The translations under genes were made by a program, and so were the position numbers. Below are positions 1 to 12,762 of a stretch of DNA of 64,000 nucleotides, piece after piece. The first letter of the stretch is position 1; the number at the start of each line of letters is the position of its first letter. Source of the DNA: Gammaproteobacteria bacterium (GTDB lineage: Bacteria > Pseudomonadota > Gammaproteobacteria > Pseudomonadales > Halieaceae); NCBI GenBank assembly GCA_030427485.1, contig JAUICG010000011.1:87422-151421 (forward strand). The letters run 5' to 3'. The notes under the pieces are model-generated. The model searched no databases and was not told the DNA's origin. It worked only from the letters and a program-made list of their open reading frames with translations.

Positions 1-852
1 CAGCGCGGAACCGATTTCCGCCAGGCTGCGAACCGTTTTCACGCCGGCATCTTCCAGCGCGGCAAATTTCTCGTCGGCCGTGCCCTTACCCCCGGAAATA
101 ATCGCTCCCGCGTGGCCCATACGCTTGCCTTTGGGGGCAGTTACACCCGCGATATAGGACACCACCGGCTTGGTCACATTGGCCTTGATATAAGCGGCCG
201 CTTCTTCCTCGGCTGTGCCGCCGATTTCCCCGATCATCACGATCGCCTCGGTGGCCGGATCTTCCTGGAACATCCGCAGAATATCGATGAAATTGGAGCC
301 CGGAATCGGATCGCCCCCGATACCGACACAGGTGGACTGGCCGAATCCGGCATCGGTAGTCTGCTTGACCGCTTCATACGTCAATGTGCCTGAGCGTGAA
401 ACAATTCCGACTTTACCGGGCAGGTGAATATGCCCGGGCATGATGCCGATCTTGCACTCGCCTGGCGTGATCACACCGGGGCAGTTGGGTCCTATCAGGC
501 GCACGCCGAGTTCATCGCACTTCACCTTGGCCTCGAGCATATCCAGTGTGGGAATACCTTCGGTGATGCACACGATAAGCTTTATGCCGCTATTGGCTGC
601 TTCGAGGATGGAGTCTTTGCAAAACGGCGCGGGCACGTAGATCACCGACGCATCAGCGCCCGTGGCGGCAACGGCATCAGCCACGGTATTGAATACGGGC
701 AGGCCCAGGTGCTCCTGGCCGCCCTTGCCGGGCGTTACGCCGCCCACCATTTTCGTACCGTACTCGATGGCCTGTTCAGAGTGGAACGTTCCCTGGGAGC
801 CGGTAAAACCCTGGCAGATGACCTTGGTGTTCTTGTCGATAAGAATGCTCAT
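1..852 (-). CDS. sucD: Succinyl-CoA synthetase alpha subunit (3' end off the window)
   Basis: SucD is the CoA-binding, phosphohistidine subunit of succinyl-CoA ligase, which interconverts succinyl-CoA and succinate with substrate-level ATP/GTP formation in the TCA cycle. The translation begins [18 protein letters not shown] and shows the CoA-binding Rossmann region ([10 protein letters not shown]), the TPGKGG segment, IGPNCPG, and near the edge [14 protein letters not shown], whose His is the phosphorylated residue of the family. About 284 codons are visible of the usual ~290, so only the extreme C-terminus and stop are missing. Its ATG overlaps the sucC stop by one base (TAATG), which implies translational coupling. 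Last visible gene of the sdh-suc run. Confidence 0.95.
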   Translation of the reverse strand, partial: MSILIDKNTKVICQGFTGSQGTFHSEQAIEYGTKMVGGVTPGKGGQEHLGLPVFNTVADAVAATGADASVIYVPAPFCKDSILEAANSGIKLIVCITEGIPTLDMLEAKVKCDELGVRLIGPNCPGVITPGECKIGIMPGHIHLPGKVGIVSRSGTLTYEAVKQTTDAGFGQSTCVGIGGDPIPGSNFIDILRMFQEDPATEAIVMIGEIGGTAEEEAAAYIKANVTKPVVSYIAGVTAPKGKRMGHAGAIISGGKGTADEKFAALEDAGVKTVRSLAEIGSAL

Positions 853-2021
853 TATGCGGCTCCTCCCGCTGCTTTGACTGCTTGCTGGGCAGCATCCGTA
901 AGACTGGTCGCAGCGATGATGTTCAATCCACTGTCCGCCAGGACCTTGCGCCCCAGGTCGGCGTTGTTGCCCTCCAGGCGAACGACTACCGGCACTTCAA
1001 CGCCGATTTCTGCCACCGCGCCGATAACACCCTCCGCGATCAGGTCACAGCGCACGATGCCGCCGAAGATGTTGATCAGCACCGCTTTTACCTTGTCATC
1101 GGAAAGGATGATCTTGAAGGCCTCCGACACCCGTTCCTTGGTGGCACCGCCACCCACATCCAGGAAGTTGGCGGGGAAGCCACCGTGCAGCGCCACAATA
1201 TCCATCGTACCCATCGCCAACCCCGCGCCGTTGACCATGCACCCGATGTTGCCGTCCAGTGCGACATAATTGAGTTCCCAGCGTGCGGCATGGGATTCAC
1301 GCTCGTCCTCCTGGCTGGGATCGTGCATCGCCTGCAGTTGCGGCTGGCGGTACAACGCGTTGCTGTCGACGCCAATTTTGGCATCGAGGCAATGCAGATT
1401 GCCCTGTTCGGTTACGACCAGCGGATTGATTTCGATCAACGCCAGGTCCTTCTCGACGAACATCTGGGCCAGCCCCATGAATATCTTCACGAACTGTTTG
1501 ATCTGCTCGCCCTCCAGGCCCAACTTGAAGGCCAGTTCACGACCCTGGTAAGGCTGGGGGCCCACCAGCGGGTCGATCGTTGCGCGCAGGATTTTCTCCG
1601 GCGTCTCCTCAGCGACCTTCTCGATCTCTACACCGCCTTCGGTGGAGGCCATGAATACGATACGCCGTGACGAACGATCCACCACCGCACCGAGATACAG
1701 TTCGTCGGCGATATCGGTACAGGTTTCGACCAGAATCTTGCTGACCGGCTGGCCGTTTTCATCCGTCTGGTACGTCACCAGTCGCTTGCCGAGCCACTGC
1801 TGGGCAAATTCCCTGATTTCATCCTTGGTTTTTACCAGTTTGACGCCGCCCGCCTTGCCGCGACCGCCCGCATGGACCTGTGCTTTGACCACCCACATAT
1901 CGCCGCCGATTTTGTCCGCCGCCGCAGCCGCTTCCTGCGGGGTGTCCACGGCAAACCCCGTGGAAACGGGCAGCCCGTACTCGGCAAACAGTTGCTTACC
2001 CTGATACTCGTGAAGATTCAT
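852..2021 (-). CDS. sucC: Succinyl-CoA synthetase beta subunit
   Basis: SucC is the ATP-grasp, nucleotide-binding and specificity subunit that pairs with SucD. The 389-residue length is normal for the bacterial enzyme. The N-terminus [19 protein letters not shown] is diagnostic. It is followed by the ATP-grasp region ([24 protein letters not shown]) and the C-terminal ligase domain with [10 protein letters not shown]. An AGGA Shine-Dalgarno sits about 7 bases before the ATG. It lies 131 bp downstream of lpd and overlaps sucD by one base, so it is probably co-transcribed with sucAB-lpd. Confidence 0.97.
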   Translation of the reverse strand: MNLHEYQGKQLFAEYGLPVSTGFAVDTPQEAAAAADKIGGDMWVVKAQVHAGGRGKAGGVKLVKTKDEIREFAQQWLGKRLVTYQTDENGQPVSKILVETCTDIADELYLGAVVDRSSRRIVFMASTEGGVEIEKVAEETPEKILRATIDPLVGPQPYQGRELAFKLGLEGEQIKQFVKIFMGLAQMFVEKDLALIEINPLVVTEQGNLHCLDAKIGVDSNALYRQPQLQAMHDPSQEDERESHAARWELNYVALDGNIGCMVNGAGLAMGTMDIVALHGGFPANFLDVGGGATKERVSEAFKIILSDDKVKAVLINIFGGIVRCDLIAEGVIGAVAEIGVEVPVVVRLEGNNADLGRKVLADSGLNIIAATSLTDAAQQAVKAAGGAA

Positions 2022-2107
2022 GTTCTATCCTGTCGTCTGATCCTGACTGTTGATGGTTGCATCCGTCCCGGCACTTGCACGCGCCGGACCGGCCCCTGAA
2101 CATCCCC

Positions 2108-2152
2108 GTGCGTCAACACTCTGTGTTGTTGTACGCACCGGAACGTGTTCCG
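2108..2152. other. Inverted repeats between lpd and sucC
   Basis: Two inverted repeats fill the longest gap inside the sdh-suc operon. The first is a nested hairpin: GTGCGT (2108-2113) pairs with ACGCAC (2133-2138), and AACAC (2115-2119) pairs with GTGTT (2123-2127). The second is CGGAAC-GT-GTTCCG at 2139-2152, touching the lpd stop. No T-tract follows on the minus strand, so these look like an RNA-processing or attenuation structure rather than a full intrinsic terminator. The function is inferred only. Confidence 0.35.
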
Positions 2153-3613
<1,461 letters not shown>

Positions 3614-3659
3614 TCACAATGGAAGGGTTGCAGTATTGCAATCTACAGCCTGCAGCGAT

Positions 3660-4892
3660 CTAGAGCTGCAGCAGTATCCTGGCCGGATCTTCAATCAGGT
3701 CCTTCACGGCAACCAGAAACTGCACCGCCGTCTTGCCGTCAATAAGCCGATGATCATAGGTCAGGGCCAGGTACATCATCGGCAGGATTACGACTTCGCC
3801 GTTAACAGCCATCGGGCGATCCTGAATCTTGTGCATTCCAAGTATTCCGGTCTGCGGGGGGTTGAGAATCGGTGTCGACAACAGGGAGCCGAACACGCCA
3901 CCGTTAGTGACCGTGAAAGTACCGCCAGTCATATCGTCAATTGTCAGTTTGTTGTCCTTGGCGCGCTTGCCCATGTCGGCGATGGCAGCTTCTACATCCG
4001 CCAGACTCATGAAGTCGGCGTCTCGCATCACCGGAACGACCAGCCCGCCTTTGGTAGAGACAGCAACCCCGATATCCTGGTAGCCGTGGTACACGATGTC
4101 ATTACCATCGATGGAGGCATTGACTGCCGGAAATCGTTTCAATGCCTCACAGGCCGCCTTGACAAAAAACCCCATGAACCCCAGCCGCGTACCGTTGTGC
4201 GTTTTCTCAAACTGTTCCTTATATTTACTGCGCAGCGCCATTACCGGCGCCATATTCACCTCGTTAAAGGTGCTGAGCATCGCCGTTTCCTGGGATGCGT
4301 TGAGCAGCCGCTCGGCGATTTTGGCGCGCATACGGGTCATCGGCACACGGCGCTCTATGCGCTCACTGGAAAGCCGCACTGTCGGTTCAGCCTCCGTGTC
4401 GCTCGCCGTCGCCGCGGGCCCCGCAGCCGCAGCGGGCGGCGGCTCCGATTCATGGGCTTTCATAAACTTCACGATGTCTTCCTTGAGGATACGACCGCCC
4501 TTGCCGGTTCCTGTGATGGCACTGACATCCAGCTTGTGTTTCTCGACCAGTTGTCTTGCCGCCGGGCCGAGCAGGTCGGTGGCGGAGGCGGCCTCAGTCT
4601 GCTGTTTCTCCTCCGGGGGTGCCGCTTTTTTCGGGGCGCTCTGCGCAGCCGCCTGCCCCTCTTCCAGCGTGGCCAGGAGTTGCTGGCTCTCTATGGTCTC
4701 GCCCACCTGCGCGTGGATCCTGCCGATCACGCCATCGGCGGGAGCCACTACTTCCAACACCACTTTGTCCGTTTCGATTTCAACAATCAGTTCATCGCGG
4801 GCAACCGCTTCGCCCTCTGTTTTGTGCCAGGCCGCCACTTCCCCATCGGCGATGGATTCAGGGAAAACGGGGGCCTTTATTTCAATAGCCAT
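3660..4892 (-). CDS. sucB: Dihydrolipoyl succinyltransferase (E2 of 2-oxoglutarate dehydrogenase)
   Basis: SucB forms the E2 core that transfers succinyl groups from SucA to CoA. Domains in order are a single lipoyl domain (ETDKVVLEV, with Lys43 as the expected lipoylation site), an Ala/Pro/Glu-rich linker, a peripheral-subunit-binding domain ([15 protein letters not shown]...GRILKEDI, about residues 105-140), a second linker and the catalytic domain ending in YDHRLIDG. The start [13 protein letters not shown] at 4892 is preceded by GAAGGAAT and gives 410 residues. A 69-base upstream in-frame extension has no SD support and was discarded. Confidence 0.96.
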   Translation of the reverse strand: MAIEIKAPVFPESIADGEVAAWHKTEGEAVARDELIVEIETDKVVLEVVAPADGVIGRIHAQVGETIESQQLLATLEEGQAAAQSAPKKAAPPEEKQQTEAASATDLLGPAARQLVEKHKLDVSAITGTGKGGRILKEDIVKFMKAHESEPPPAAAAGPAATASDTEAEPTVRLSSERIERRVPMTRMRAKIAERLLNASQETAMLSTFNEVNMAPVMALRSKYKEQFEKTHNGTRLGFMGFFVKAACEALKRFPAVNASIDGNDIVYHGYQDIGVAVSTKGGLVVPVMRDADFMSLADVEAAIADMGKRAKDNKLTIDDMTGGTFTVTNGGVFGSLLSTPILNPPQTGILGMHKIQDRPMAVNGEVVILPMMYLALTYDHRLIDGKTAVQFLVAVKDLIEDPARILLQL

Positions 4893-4923
4893 TTCTATTC
4901 CTTCGTGAGAATCACGGGTGTCT

Positions 4924-7782
4924 CTAGTTGCCCCAGGGCATCTCACCCAGGGCCTCGTCAATAAACTGCTTCATTTGCGCGAGGTGCAGCGCCATGTAGC
5001 CCGCCGCGGGCGCCGCGGAGGCCTCCCTGCCGACATAGCGCAGGTATACATCCACCTTGTGGCGCTGAATGACTCGCCGCATATGGTGCTGACTGGCGTA
5101 CCAGGCGCCCTGGTTCATCGGTTCTTCCTGGCACCAGATGGCATCGACAATATTGGGATATGAGCGCGACAGGATCTCCTGCAGCTCGGCCTCGGGGAAT
5201 GGGTACAACTGCTCCAGCCGCAGGATTGCGATGTGGTCCAGGCCCCTTTCTCGCCTGGCTTCACGCAGGTCGTAAAACACCTTGCCGCTACACAGGACTA
5301 TACGCTCCACCTTGGATGAATCGAGATCATCCGTTTCATCCAGGACATTGTGAAAGTGTCCACCGGCGAGTTCGTCGATTGTCGAGATCGCCTCCTTGTG
5401 TCGCAACAGGCTCTTCGGTGACATCACCACCAGGGGTTTGCGCAGCGGGCGAATGGCCTGCCGCCTGAGCATATGGAAAACCTGGGCGGGAGTAGTCGGC
5501 GCGCAAACCTGGATATTGTGCTCCGCGGAGAGTTGCATGAAGCGTTCCAGCCGCGCTGAGGAATGCTCCGGCCCCTGGCCTTCGTAGCCGTGCGGCAGCA
5601 GCATGGTCAAGCCGCACAGTCGCGACCACTTGTGTTCACCGCTGGTGATGAACTGATCGATAACCACTTGCGCACCATTGGCGAAGTCACCGAACTGGGC
5701 TTCCCATATCACCAGCCCCTGAGGCATCGTGGTCGCGTAGCCGTACTCGAAAGCCAGCACGGCTTCCTCAGACAGCAGTGAGTCGTAAATCACGAATTTG
5801 GCTTGCTCGTCACTGATATGTTGTAACGGGATATACGCACTGCCATCCCCCTGGTTGTGCAATACAGCGTGGCGGTGAGAGAAGGTGCCGCGACCCACAT
5901 CCTGGCCCGTCAGGCGCACCGGGTAACCTTCATCCAGCAGGGAAGCGTATGCCAGGTTCTCGGCAAAGCCCCAGTTTATCGGCATCGCTCCCGCACCCAT
6001 TTTGCGGCGATCTTCCAGGATCTTGGACACCTGGCGCTGCAGGGGAAAGCCGTCGGGCGCCAGGTTGGTAGTGTGCGCCAGCGCCTGCAAGGCCTGGATC
6101 TCGACCCGGGTGTCGCACTGCAGTGTCCAGTCGTGGCCCAGATAGGGAGACCAGTCAACGAACAGGGTCTTGTTCGGTTCCGAGACCAGACTGGAGACCA
6201 GTGGCGCATCGCGGTCCAGCGCCTCGCGATAGCGATCCACCAGAGTCTGCACCTCGCCTTCCGTTATCAGGCCGGCACCGATGAGTTTGTCCGCGTAGAT
6301 CTCCTGCGTGGTCTTATGGCTGGCGATCTTCTTGTACATCAGTGGTTGCGTCACCGACGGCTCGTCCGCCTCGTTGTGCCCGCGACGCCGGTAACAGGTA
6401 AGATCTATCACCACATCCTTCTTGAACTCGGTGCGGTAATCGACGGCCAGTTGGGTGACGAACAGTACGGCTTCCGCATCGTCGGCATTGACGTGGAATA
6501 TCGGCGCCTGCACCATTTTTGCCACTTCGGTGCAATACTCGGTCGATCTGGCATCCTCGCGCCTGTGGGTGGTGAAACCAACCTGGTTGTTCAGCACGAT
6601 ATGGATGGTGCCCCCGGTCGTATAGGCGCGGGTTTGTGACATCTGGAACGTTTCCATCACCACGCCCTGGCCCGCGAAGGCCGCATCGCCATGCACTACG
6701 ATGGGCACCACCAGATTCCCGGTCTGGTCTTCGCGCCGCTCCTGCCGCGCGCGCACCGAGCCTTCAACGACGGGCGCGACGATCTCCAGGTGGGAGGGAT
6801 TGAACGATAAGGCCAGGTGCACTTCGCCGCCGGCCGTCATCACGTTGGACGAAAATCCCTGGTGGTATTTGACATCGCCGGAACTGGTGTACAGCGCCCT
6901 GCCCTCGAACTCGGCGAACAGCTCCGAGGGGTTCTTGCCGAGGATATTGATGAGCACATTCAGCCGGCCGCGGTGCGCCATCCCGATGACGATCTCCTTC
7001 GCCTGCAGTGAACCGCAGCGTTGCACCATCTCGGACAACATCGGAATCAGGCTCTCACCGCCCTCCAGACCGAAACGCTTGGTGCCAGGATATTTGGAAG
7101 CCAGGGACTTCTCCAGGCCCTCGGCGTTGATCAGTTGAGTGAGTAGCTGCAGGCGTACATCCGCGCTGTAATCGGGCGCGGAGCGCACCGACTCCATGCG
7201 CTGCATGATCCAGTGGCGCTGCCGGGTATCGACAATGTGCATGAACTCGGCGCCGACCGTGTTGCAATAGGTGCGATTGAGGGCGTCATAAATCTCGCCC
7301 AGCGTGGCGTCCGCCTTGCCGATATGCAGCGATCCCGCCTGGAAAACGGTATCGAAGTCGGCGGATGAGAGTTCGTGGTAACTGAGATCCAGATCCGCGA
7401 CCTTTTCCCGCTCTGCCAATCCCAGTGGATCGAGCTTCGCCTTCTGGTGCCCGCGCTGGCGGTAGGCGGATATCAGTTGCACGACGCGAACCTGCTTGCG
7501 TTCGTATTCCGTGGCCTGTGAATCGTGCTGTAACGTCGCTTCCGTACGCACACGCATCTTGCTGATCTGTGCAAACCGCTTGCGGATGACCGAGTGGGGA
7601 ACATCCCTCACCTGCACGATTTCGGACGCCACCACGGGAAGCTTGTCAAAATAATCGCGCCACTGCTCCGGCACACCGTTGGGGTCTTTCAGGTAGGATT
7701 CGTATAAATTTTCGACGTAGGTGGCATTACCGCCAGCGATATGGGAGCTCTGCCAAAGCAAATCCATGGTGCTATCTTGCAT
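4924..7782 (-). CDS. sucA: 2-oxoglutarate dehydrogenase E1
   Basis: Thiamine-diphosphate E1 that decarboxylates 2-oxoglutarate and succinylates lipoyl-SucB. It is 952 residues from the ATG at 7782 ([19 protein letters not shown]), which has a strong GGGAGGGG SD 3-5 bases upstream; an upstream ATG at 7806 would add eight residues with no similar support. Visible signatures are [30 protein letters not shown], the TPP region [16 protein letters not shown] with LNNQVGFTT, and the C-terminal GHDWTLQ...[12 protein letters not shown]. The full OdhA/SucA architecture is intact. It lies 66 bp downstream of sdhB in the same run. Confidence 0.97.
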   Translation of the reverse strand: MQDSTMDLLWQSSHIAGGNATYVENLYESYLKDPNGVPEQWRDYFDKLPVVASEIVQVRDVPHSVIRKRFAQISKMRVRTEATLQHDSQATEYERKQVRVVQLISAYRQRGHQKAKLDPLGLAEREKVADLDLSYHELSSADFDTVFQAGSLHIGKADATLGEIYDALNRTYCNTVGAEFMHIVDTRQRHWIMQRMESVRSAPDYSADVRLQLLTQLINAEGLEKSLASKYPGTKRFGLEGGESLIPMLSEMVQRCGSLQAKEIVIGMAHRGRLNVLINILGKNPSELFAEFEGRALYTSSGDVKYHQGFSSNVMTAGGEVHLALSFNPSHLEIVAPVVEGSVRARQERREDQTGNLVVPIVVHGDAAFAGQGVVMETFQMSQTRAYTTGGTIHIVLNNQVGFTTHRREDARSTEYCTEVAKMVQAPIFHVNADDAEAVLFVTQLAVDYRTEFKKDVVIDLTCYRRRGHNEADEPSVTQPLMYKKIASHKTTQEIYADKLIGAGLITEGEVQTLVDRYREALDRDAPLVSSLVSEPNKTLFVDWSPYLGHDWTLQCDTRVEIQALQALAHTTNLAPDGFPLQRQVSKILEDRRKMGAGAMPINWGFAENLAYASLLDEGYPVRLTGQDVGRGTFSHRHAVLHNQGDGSAYIPLQHISDEQAKFVIYDSLLSEEAVLAFEYGYATTMPQGLVIWEAQFGDFANGAQVVIDQFITSGEHKWSRLCGLTMLLPHGYEGQGPEHSSARLERFMQLSAEHNIQVCAPTTPAQVFHMLRRQAIRPLRKPLVVMSPKSLLRHKEAISTIDELAGGHFHNVLDETDDLDSSKVERIVLCSGKVFYDLREARRERGLDHIAILRLEQLYPFPEAELQEILSRSYPNIVDAIWCQEEPMNQGAWYASQHHMRRVIQRHKVDVYLRYVGREASAAPAAGYMALHLAQMKQFIDEALGEMPWGN

Positions 7783-7848
7783 CTGCCCCCTCCCGGGGAG
7801 TGTCATTTTTAACCTGAAAATTCAAATATTTACAGACAGAACTTAAAG

Positions 7849-8553
7849 CTATGTGGCACGAGAAAGCAACATATTGCGTATGTGCCCTATCGCCCTTGTG
7901 GGGTTAAGCCCCTTGGGACATACATTGACACAGTTCTGAATCCCGTGGCAACGAAAAACGCTGAAGGGATCATCCAGCTTTGCCAGACGCTCTTCGGTGG
8001 CCGTATCGCGGGAATCCGCGAGAAAGCGATACGACTGCAGCAGGCCGGCGGGACCGATGAAGCGATCGGGATTCCACCAGAATGACGGGCAGGATGTCGA
8101 ACAGCAGGCACAGAGAATACACTCGTACAGACCATCCAGTTTCTCCCTGTCCTCGGGAGACTGCAGCCGTTCGATCGCCGGCGCCGGCGTGTCGTTCTGC
8201 AGGTAAGGCTGCACTTTTTCGTACTGTGCATAAAACAGGCTCATATCCACGACGAGATCACGGATCACGGGCAGTCCCGGAAGCGGACGCAGTACCAATT
8301 TGTTGTTCTTGACCACCGTGGACAGCGCCGTGATGCAGGCGAGGCCGTTCACGCCATTCATATTGACACCATCCGAACCACATACGCCCTCGCGACAGGA
8401 GCGGCGATAGGTCACTGTGGTGTCCTGGGCCTTGATCATCTCCATCACGTCGAGAACCATCAGGTCCTTGCCCGCGGTATCGACCTGCACATCCTGCATA
8501 TACGGCTCTGTATCGACTTCCGGGTTGTAGCGATAAATACTGACTTGCAACAT
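7849..8553 (-). CDS. sdhB: Succinate dehydrogenase iron-sulfur subunit
   Basis: SdhB carries electrons from the SdhA flavin to quinone through three Fe-S clusters. The 2Fe-2S motif SCREGVCGSDG...LACIT gives Cys53, Cys58 and Cys73, with Asp61 in the position where E. coli also has Asp. The C-terminal ferredoxin-like part holds CILCACCSTSCP and CHGIQNCVNVCPKGL for the 4Fe-4S and 3Fe-4S clusters. The 234-residue length is typical. An AAGGGG SD precedes the ATG, which lies 11 bp after sdhA. Confidence 0.97.
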   Translation of the reverse strand: MLQVSIYRYNPEVDTEPYMQDVQVDTAGKDLMVLDVMEMIKAQDTTVTYRRSCREGVCGSDGVNMNGVNGLACITALSTVVKNNKLVLRPLPGLPVIRDLVVDMSLFYAQYEKVQPYLQNDTPAPAIERLQSPEDREKLDGLYECILCACCSTSCPSFWWNPDRFIGPAGLLQSYRFLADSRDTATEERLAKLDDPFSVFRCHGIQNCVNVCPKGLNPTRAIGHIRNMLLSRAT

Positions 8554-8564
8554 GATTCGGCCCC

Positions 8565-10337
8565 TTAATAGACACGCGTCTTCGGTTGGAAAGTATCAAC
8601 GGTTTTCGGCTCGAAATTCACCTTCCGCTTGCCCACGCGCTTGTCCGTGGGGAAGTACAGGGAATGGCACAGCCAGTTTTCATCGTCGCGCGATTCAAAA
8701 TCGTTGCGGGCATGGGCGCCCCTGCTTTCCGTGCGCGCCTCGGCGGTAATTGCCGTCGCTTCAGCGACTTCGAAGAGATTGTGGAGTTCCAGCGCTTCGA
8801 TACGCGCGGTATTGAACGCCATGCTCTTGTCGGCAAGTTGGGCATTTTCTATGCGTCCACGCAGTTCCGCGAGTTTATCGATGCCTTCCTGCATGAACGG
8901 CCCGTCGCGGAAAACGCCAAAATGATTCTGCATGGTACTTTGCAACTCTTTGCGCAGCTCGGCGACATGTTCGCCTCCGCTGGACGCGTTCAATTTGTCG
9001 AGCCGTGACATGGCTTGCTGTATGTCGCTGTCAGACGCGTCGCGCAGTTCGATGCCCTCACGCAGGGACTTTTCAATGAACAGGCCGGAAGCCCGTCCGA
9101 ATACGACGAGGTCCAGCAGCGAATTGCCACCCAGCCGGTTGGCCCCGTGCACCGACACACAGGCGACTTCGCCGCAGGCGAAGAGGCCGGGAATAACCGC
9201 ATCGACACCGTCCGCGCCCACTGTTAACGCCTGTCCATGCACGTTCGTCGGGATACCGCCCATCATGTAGTGGCAGGTCGGCACAACCGGTATCGGCTCC
9301 TTGACCGGATCAGCATGAGCAAACGTTCGCGACAATTCACAGATACCCGGCAGCCGGCTCTCGAGGACTTCCTCACCGAGGTGATCCAGCTTCAGGAAGA
9401 CGTGGTCAGCATTGGGCCCGCAACCTCTCCCCTCCAGTATCTCCAGCACCATTGAGCGCGCGACCACATCACGGCCGGCAAGGTCCTTGGCATTGGGCGC
9501 GTAGCGCTCCATGAAACGCTCGCCGTCCTTGTTGATCAGGTAGCCGCCCTCGCCCCGACAACCCTCGGTGACCAGTACCCCCGCACCGGCGATGCCGGTG
9601 GGGTGGAATTGCCACATCTCGATATCCTGGACCGGAAAGCCCGCGCGCAACACCATACCGATGCCGTCACCGGTATTGATATGCGCATTGGTGGTGGAGG
9701 CATAGATTCGACCCGCGCCACCGGTAGCCAACACGGTGGCCTTTGACTTGATGTGCACGGTTTCGCCGGTTTCCATGCAGATCGCAATCACGCCGACGAC
9801 CGCGCCGTCCTGGTTCTTGACGAGGTCAGTGGCGTACCACTCGTTAAAAAACACGGTTTCGTGCTTGAGGTTACCCTGGTAGAGCGTGTGCAGCAGCGCG
9901 TGACCGGTGCGGTCCGCCGCGGCACAGGTACGGGCTGCCTGTCCGCCCTCTCCATAGTTCTTCGACTGCCCGCCGAAAGGTCGCTGGTAAATGCGCCCCT
10001 CCTCAGTGCGTGAAAACGGCAGGCCCATATGCTCCAGTTCGAACACCGCTTCGGGGCCGACGCTGCACATATATTCGATCGCGTCCTGGTCGCCGATGTA
10101 ATCAGAGCCCTTCACGGTGTCGTACATATGCCAGCGCCAGTCATCATGCGGATCGGCTGAAGCGATGGCACAGGTGATACCACCCTGGGCGGACACCGTG
10201 TGGGAACGCGTGGGGAACACCTTGGAAATTACGGCCGTCTTGAAGCCGGACTGGGCCAGTTGCAGGGCAGCGCGCATTCCGGCGCCGCCGCCACCTACGA
10301 TGACGCCGTCAAAAGAAATCGTGCGAAGAGCAGCCAT
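8565..10337 (-). CDS. sdhA: Succinate dehydrogenase flavoprotein subunit
   Basis: FAD subunit oxidising succinate to fumarate. From [11 protein letters not shown] (590 residues) the dinucleotide-binding GGGGAG is at about residues 15-20. The covalent FAD site [10 protein letters not shown] includes His46, equivalent to the flavinylated His of the family. HPTGI and the substrate-loop [13 protein letters not shown] are present, and the capping arginine region [14 protein letters not shown] follows. The start at 10337 sits 2 bp from the sdhD stop; a longer frame to 10400 would intrude into sdhD and is not typical. Flavinylation needs an SdhE-type assembly factor, which is not in the window. Confidence 0.97.
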   Translation of the reverse strand: MAALRTISFDGVIVGGGGAGMRAALQLAQSGFKTAVISKVFPTRSHTVSAQGGITCAIASADPHDDWRWHMYDTVKGSDYIGDQDAIEYMCSVGPEAVFELEHMGLPFSRTEEGRIYQRPFGGQSKNYGEGGQAARTCAAADRTGHALLHTLYQGNLKHETVFFNEWYATDLVKNQDGAVVGVIAICMETGETVHIKSKATVLATGGAGRIYASTTNAHINTGDGIGMVLRAGFPVQDIEMWQFHPTGIAGAGVLVTEGCRGEGGYLINKDGERFMERYAPNAKDLAGRDVVARSMVLEILEGRGCGPNADHVFLKLDHLGEEVLESRLPGICELSRTFAHADPVKEPIPVVPTCHYMMGGIPTNVHGQALTVGADGVDAVIPGLFACGEVACVSVHGANRLGGNSLLDLVVFGRASGLFIEKSLREGIELRDASDSDIQQAMSRLDKLNASSGGEHVAELRKELQSTMQNHFGVFRDGPFMQEGIDKLAELRGRIENAQLADKSMAFNTARIEALELHNLFEVAEATAITAEARTESRGAHARNDFESRDDENWLCHSLYFPTDKRVGKRKVNFEPKTVDTFQPKTRVY

Positions 10338-10339
10338 TA

Positions 10340-10702
10340 TTACAAACCCCACAGAATCTGGATGCCCCAGACTAGATACGTGAACATGATAAGCCCGCAA
10401 ACAACCTGAGCGCCCAGACGAATGATATTCCCGGCACTGCCCATCATGCGTTCCGTAAAGTAATCAGTGAACACGACCCACAGGCCTACCCATGCGTGGG
10501 CACCCAGCGAAACCAGCGCCAGCAAGCTGAAGACCCGCATCCACGTCTGCTCGAACAGTTCACTCCATTGGGCGTAATCGACACCGCTGACAAGCACGCT
10601 CCCTATATAGAGGAAGTAAGCCAGCAATATGACCGCGCTCACCCGCTGCATCAGCCAGTCGTAGAGCCCGGAACGGCCCATATTTGTTACCGCAGTTACC
10701 AT
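10340..10702 (-). CDS. sdhD: Succinate dehydrogenase membrane anchor subunit D
   Basis: SdhD is the smaller hydrophobic cytochrome-b subunit anchoring SdhAB and helping to form the ubiquinone site. The chosen ATG ([26 protein letters not shown], 120 residues) overlaps the sdhC stop by seven bases. Three hydrophobic segments are visible (roughly residues 20-40, 55-80 and 95-118), with RVSAVIL and the haem-region [18 protein letters not shown] longer frame to 10744 would read into sdhC and lacks the family N-terminus. Confidence 0.93.
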   Translation of the reverse strand: MVTAVTNMGRSGLYDWLMQRVSAVILLAYFLYIGSVLVSGVDYAQWSELFEQTWMRVFSLLALVSLGAHAWVGLWVVFTDYFTERMMGSAGNIIRLGAQVVCGLIMFTYLVWGIQILWGL

Positions 10703-11070
10703 ATCCAGATCCCCGCTGCGAGAATGAAGACCACCGAGAGACAAACCACGATTCGCACGCCGCGTATGCCTCCCTCCATGGTTTCACCAATGCCCATATC
10801 CATAATGAGATGCTTGATTCCGGCCAGCGCGTGGTAGATCAATGCCGACACTACCGCCCAGATCACCAGTTTCAGCAGCGGGCTGCCAAGGGATTCCTGC
10901 AGTGAGGCAAATTCGTCAGGCCCGGACAGGCTGGCATCGAGAGCCCATAACAGCACCGCCATACCGACAAAAATAAATACGCCGGAGGCGCGATGGGTAA
11001 TGGACGCCCATGCGGTAACGGGAAGCCGCATGGACCCTATGTCCAGGTTAACAGGGCGTTTATCTTTCAC
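10696..11070 (-). CDS. sdhC: Succinate dehydrogenase cytochrome b556 subunit C
   Basis: First gene of the sdh-suc operon. The sequence has the family signatures RPVNLDIGSMRLPVTAWASITHRASGV (quinone/haem pocket, SITHR) and YHALAGIKHLIMDMG (axial haem His region), with three membrane helices in 124 residues. The start codon is GTG with only a weak SD, plausible for a highly transcribed operon. It is preceded by a minus-strand promoter in the gltA-sdhC intergenic region. Confidence 0.95.
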   Translation of the reverse strand: MKDKRPVNLDIGSMRLPVTAWASITHRASGVFIFVGMAVLLWALDASLSGPDEFASLQESLGSPLLKLVIWAVVSALIYHALAGIKHLIMDMGIGETMEGGIRGVRIVVCLSVVFILAAGIWIW

Positions 11071-11174
11071 AATTGAGTACCGTCTGTATGACGCCCGGAG
11101 GGCTATTAATCAGGTTAATGCGCTGCCGAGGAGTGCTTCGGCCACTAGTTTGGCATACTTGCAAAACGCGCCAG

Positions 11175-11203
11175 ATTATAGGCATTTGCCACGCCAAATA
11201 CAA
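11175..11203 (-). promoter_or_regulatory. Predicted sdhC promoter
   Basis: On the minus strand a perfect TATAAT (11180-11175) is preceded, with 17-bp spacing, by TTGTAT (11203-11198, 3 of 6 to the -35 consensus). Transcription would start near 11168 and drive sdhCDAB-sucAB-lpd-sucCD. Confidence 0.55.
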
Positions 11204-11323
11204 ACCGTGAAGCCATCCGGGACGCAAAATACGTCTCGTGCCGACAGAGGTCGATCGGCACCGGGTCGAATCGCTTCAACACTGCAGGCGGGCGTTTATG
11301 CGCAGGTTTGGAAGCCGCCGTAA

Positions 11324-11351
11324 TTGACAAAAACCCACGAAACTTTATAGT
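11324..11351 (+). promoter_or_regulatory. Predicted gltA promoter (sigma-70)
   Basis: A perfect -35 TTGACA (11324-11329), a 16-bp spacer and a -10 TATAGT (11346-11351, 5 of 6) lie upstream of the gltA ATG at 11387. Start near 11358 gives a leader of about 30 nt. Confidence 0.7.
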
Positions 11352-11386
11352 GGCTCCCTTCGATTGAATACTTCCCGGAACCTTCC

Positions 11387-12685
11387 ATGAGCGACAAAAA
11401 AGCCACTCTCAAGATTGATGGCATCGATGAGCCAATTGACCTGCCTATATACTCCGGAACCCTGGGTCCCGATGTACTGGATGTCGGGGGGCTGACAGGC
11501 AAGGGCCTGTTTACCTATGATCCGGGTTTCGTATCAACCGCGTCCTGCGAATCACAGATTACCTTCATCGATGGCGGCAAGGGTGTGCTCCTACACAGGG
11601 GATACCCCATAGAGCAACTGGCCGAGCACTCTGACTACCTGGAGACCTGCTATCTCTTGCTCTACGGGGAGCTTCCGACTGCGGAGCAAAAGGCCAGCTT
11701 TGTCGGCACAGTGCACAAACACACCATGGTGCATGAGCAAATTCGTACATTTTTCAATGGCTTCCGACGCGACGCCCACCCCATGGCCATTATGTGTGGC
11801 GTGGTGGGCGCCCTCTCCGCCTTCTACCACGACTCGCTGGAGATATCCGACGAACACCACCGCCAGATCGCTGCCTTCAGGTTGATCGCTAAAATGCCCA
11901 CCCTGGCGGCGATGAGCTACAAATTTTCTATCGGCCAGCCCTTCATGTATCCGGACAACAGTCTCAGCTATGCCGAAAACTTCCTGCACATGATGTTCGG
12001 CAACCCCTGCGAACCCAGCAATATCAGTCCTGTGCTGGCCACCGCCATGGATCGCATTTTCCTGCTCCATGCCGACCACGAGCAGAACGCGTCCACCTCT
12101 ACGGTACGCCTGGCGGGATCTTCAGGCGCCAACCCCTTTGCCTGCATTGCGGCCGGTATCGCCGCGCTGTGGGGGCCATCGCACGGGGGCGCCAACGAAG
12201 CGGTACTGGAGATGCTGCAGGAAATCGGCGACGTGTCCCGAATCGATGAGTTCGTCGAGCGCGCCAAGGACAAAAACGATCCTTTCAGGCTGATGGGTTT
12301 TGGTCACAGGGTGTACAAGAATTTCGACCCGCGCGCCAAGGTCATGAAGGAGTCCGCTGACGAGGTACTCGCCGAGTTGGGTATCGATGATCCCATGCTG
12401 GAAATCGCCAAGCGCCTGGAAGAGATCGCGCTTTCAGATGAGTATTTTATCGAGAAAAAGCTCTATCCGAATGTCGACTTCTACTCCGGCATCATTCTCA
12501 AAGCCATGGGCATCCCAACCAGTATGTTTACGGTAATCTTCGCTGTCGGCCGCACAGTGGGCTGGATCGCGCACTGGAATGAGATGATCAGCGGCAGCTA
12601 CCGCATCGGGCGCCCGCGACAGCTCTACACCGGTTACACACAGCGTGACTTCACTCCCCTGGACCAACGTAAACCGGCAGGTTGA
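11387..12685 (+). CDS. gltA: Citrate synthase (type II)
   Basis: Condenses acetyl-CoA and oxaloacetate to citrate. The 432-residue length and the N-terminal beta-rich domain ([28 protein letters not shown]) mark the NADH-sensitive hexameric type of Gram-negative bacteria. Catalytic signatures are [32 protein letters not shown], and [15 protein letters not shown] with the conserved His-Arg. The gene is divergent from sdhC with its own strong promoter. The downstream FabH-like gene starts 77 bp later and may be co-transcribed. Confidence 0.97.
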   Translation: MSDKKATLKIDGIDEPIDLPIYSGTLGPDVLDVGGLTGKGLFTYDPGFVSTASCESQITFIDGGKGVLLHRGYPIEQLAEHSDYLETCYLLLYGELPTAEQKASFVGTVHKHTMVHEQIRTFFNGFRRDAHPMAIMCGVVGALSAFYHDSLEISDEHHRQIAAFRLIAKMPTLAAMSYKFSIGQPFMYPDNSLSYAENFLHMMFGNPCEPSNISPVLATAMDRIFLLHADHEQNASTSTVRLAGSSGANPFACIAAGIAALWGPSHGGANEAVLEMLQEIGDVSRIDEFVERAKDKNDPFRLMGFGHRVYKNFDPRAKVMKESADEVLAELGIDDPMLEIAKRLEEIALSDEYFIEKKLYPNVDFYSGIILKAMGIPTSMFTVIFAVGRTVGWIAHWNEMISGSYRIGRPRQLYTGYTQRDFTPLDQRKPAG

Positions 12686-12762
12686 TTACAAATCAGGTCT
12701 CGCGCCCACCGTGGCATCGAGCGATTGAGTGCCGTATACGTAAACTACTGGAAAACTCTACC

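Larger units (their letters stand above)
11071..11386. other. Divergent sdhC-gltA intergenic control region
   Basis: This 316-bp gap between two divergent TCA operons contains no credible gene; a 61-codon minus-strand frame inside it has no family resemblance. It holds one promoter toward each side (annotated separately), leaving a leader of roughly 95-100 nt before sdhC and a short leader of about 30 nt before gltA. I found no perfect long palindrome in it. Confidence 0.6.

Noticed and set aside
11145..11330. 61-codon minus-strand frame in the sdhC-gltA gap
   Set aside because: Overlaps the predicted sdhC promoter, no recognisable protein.
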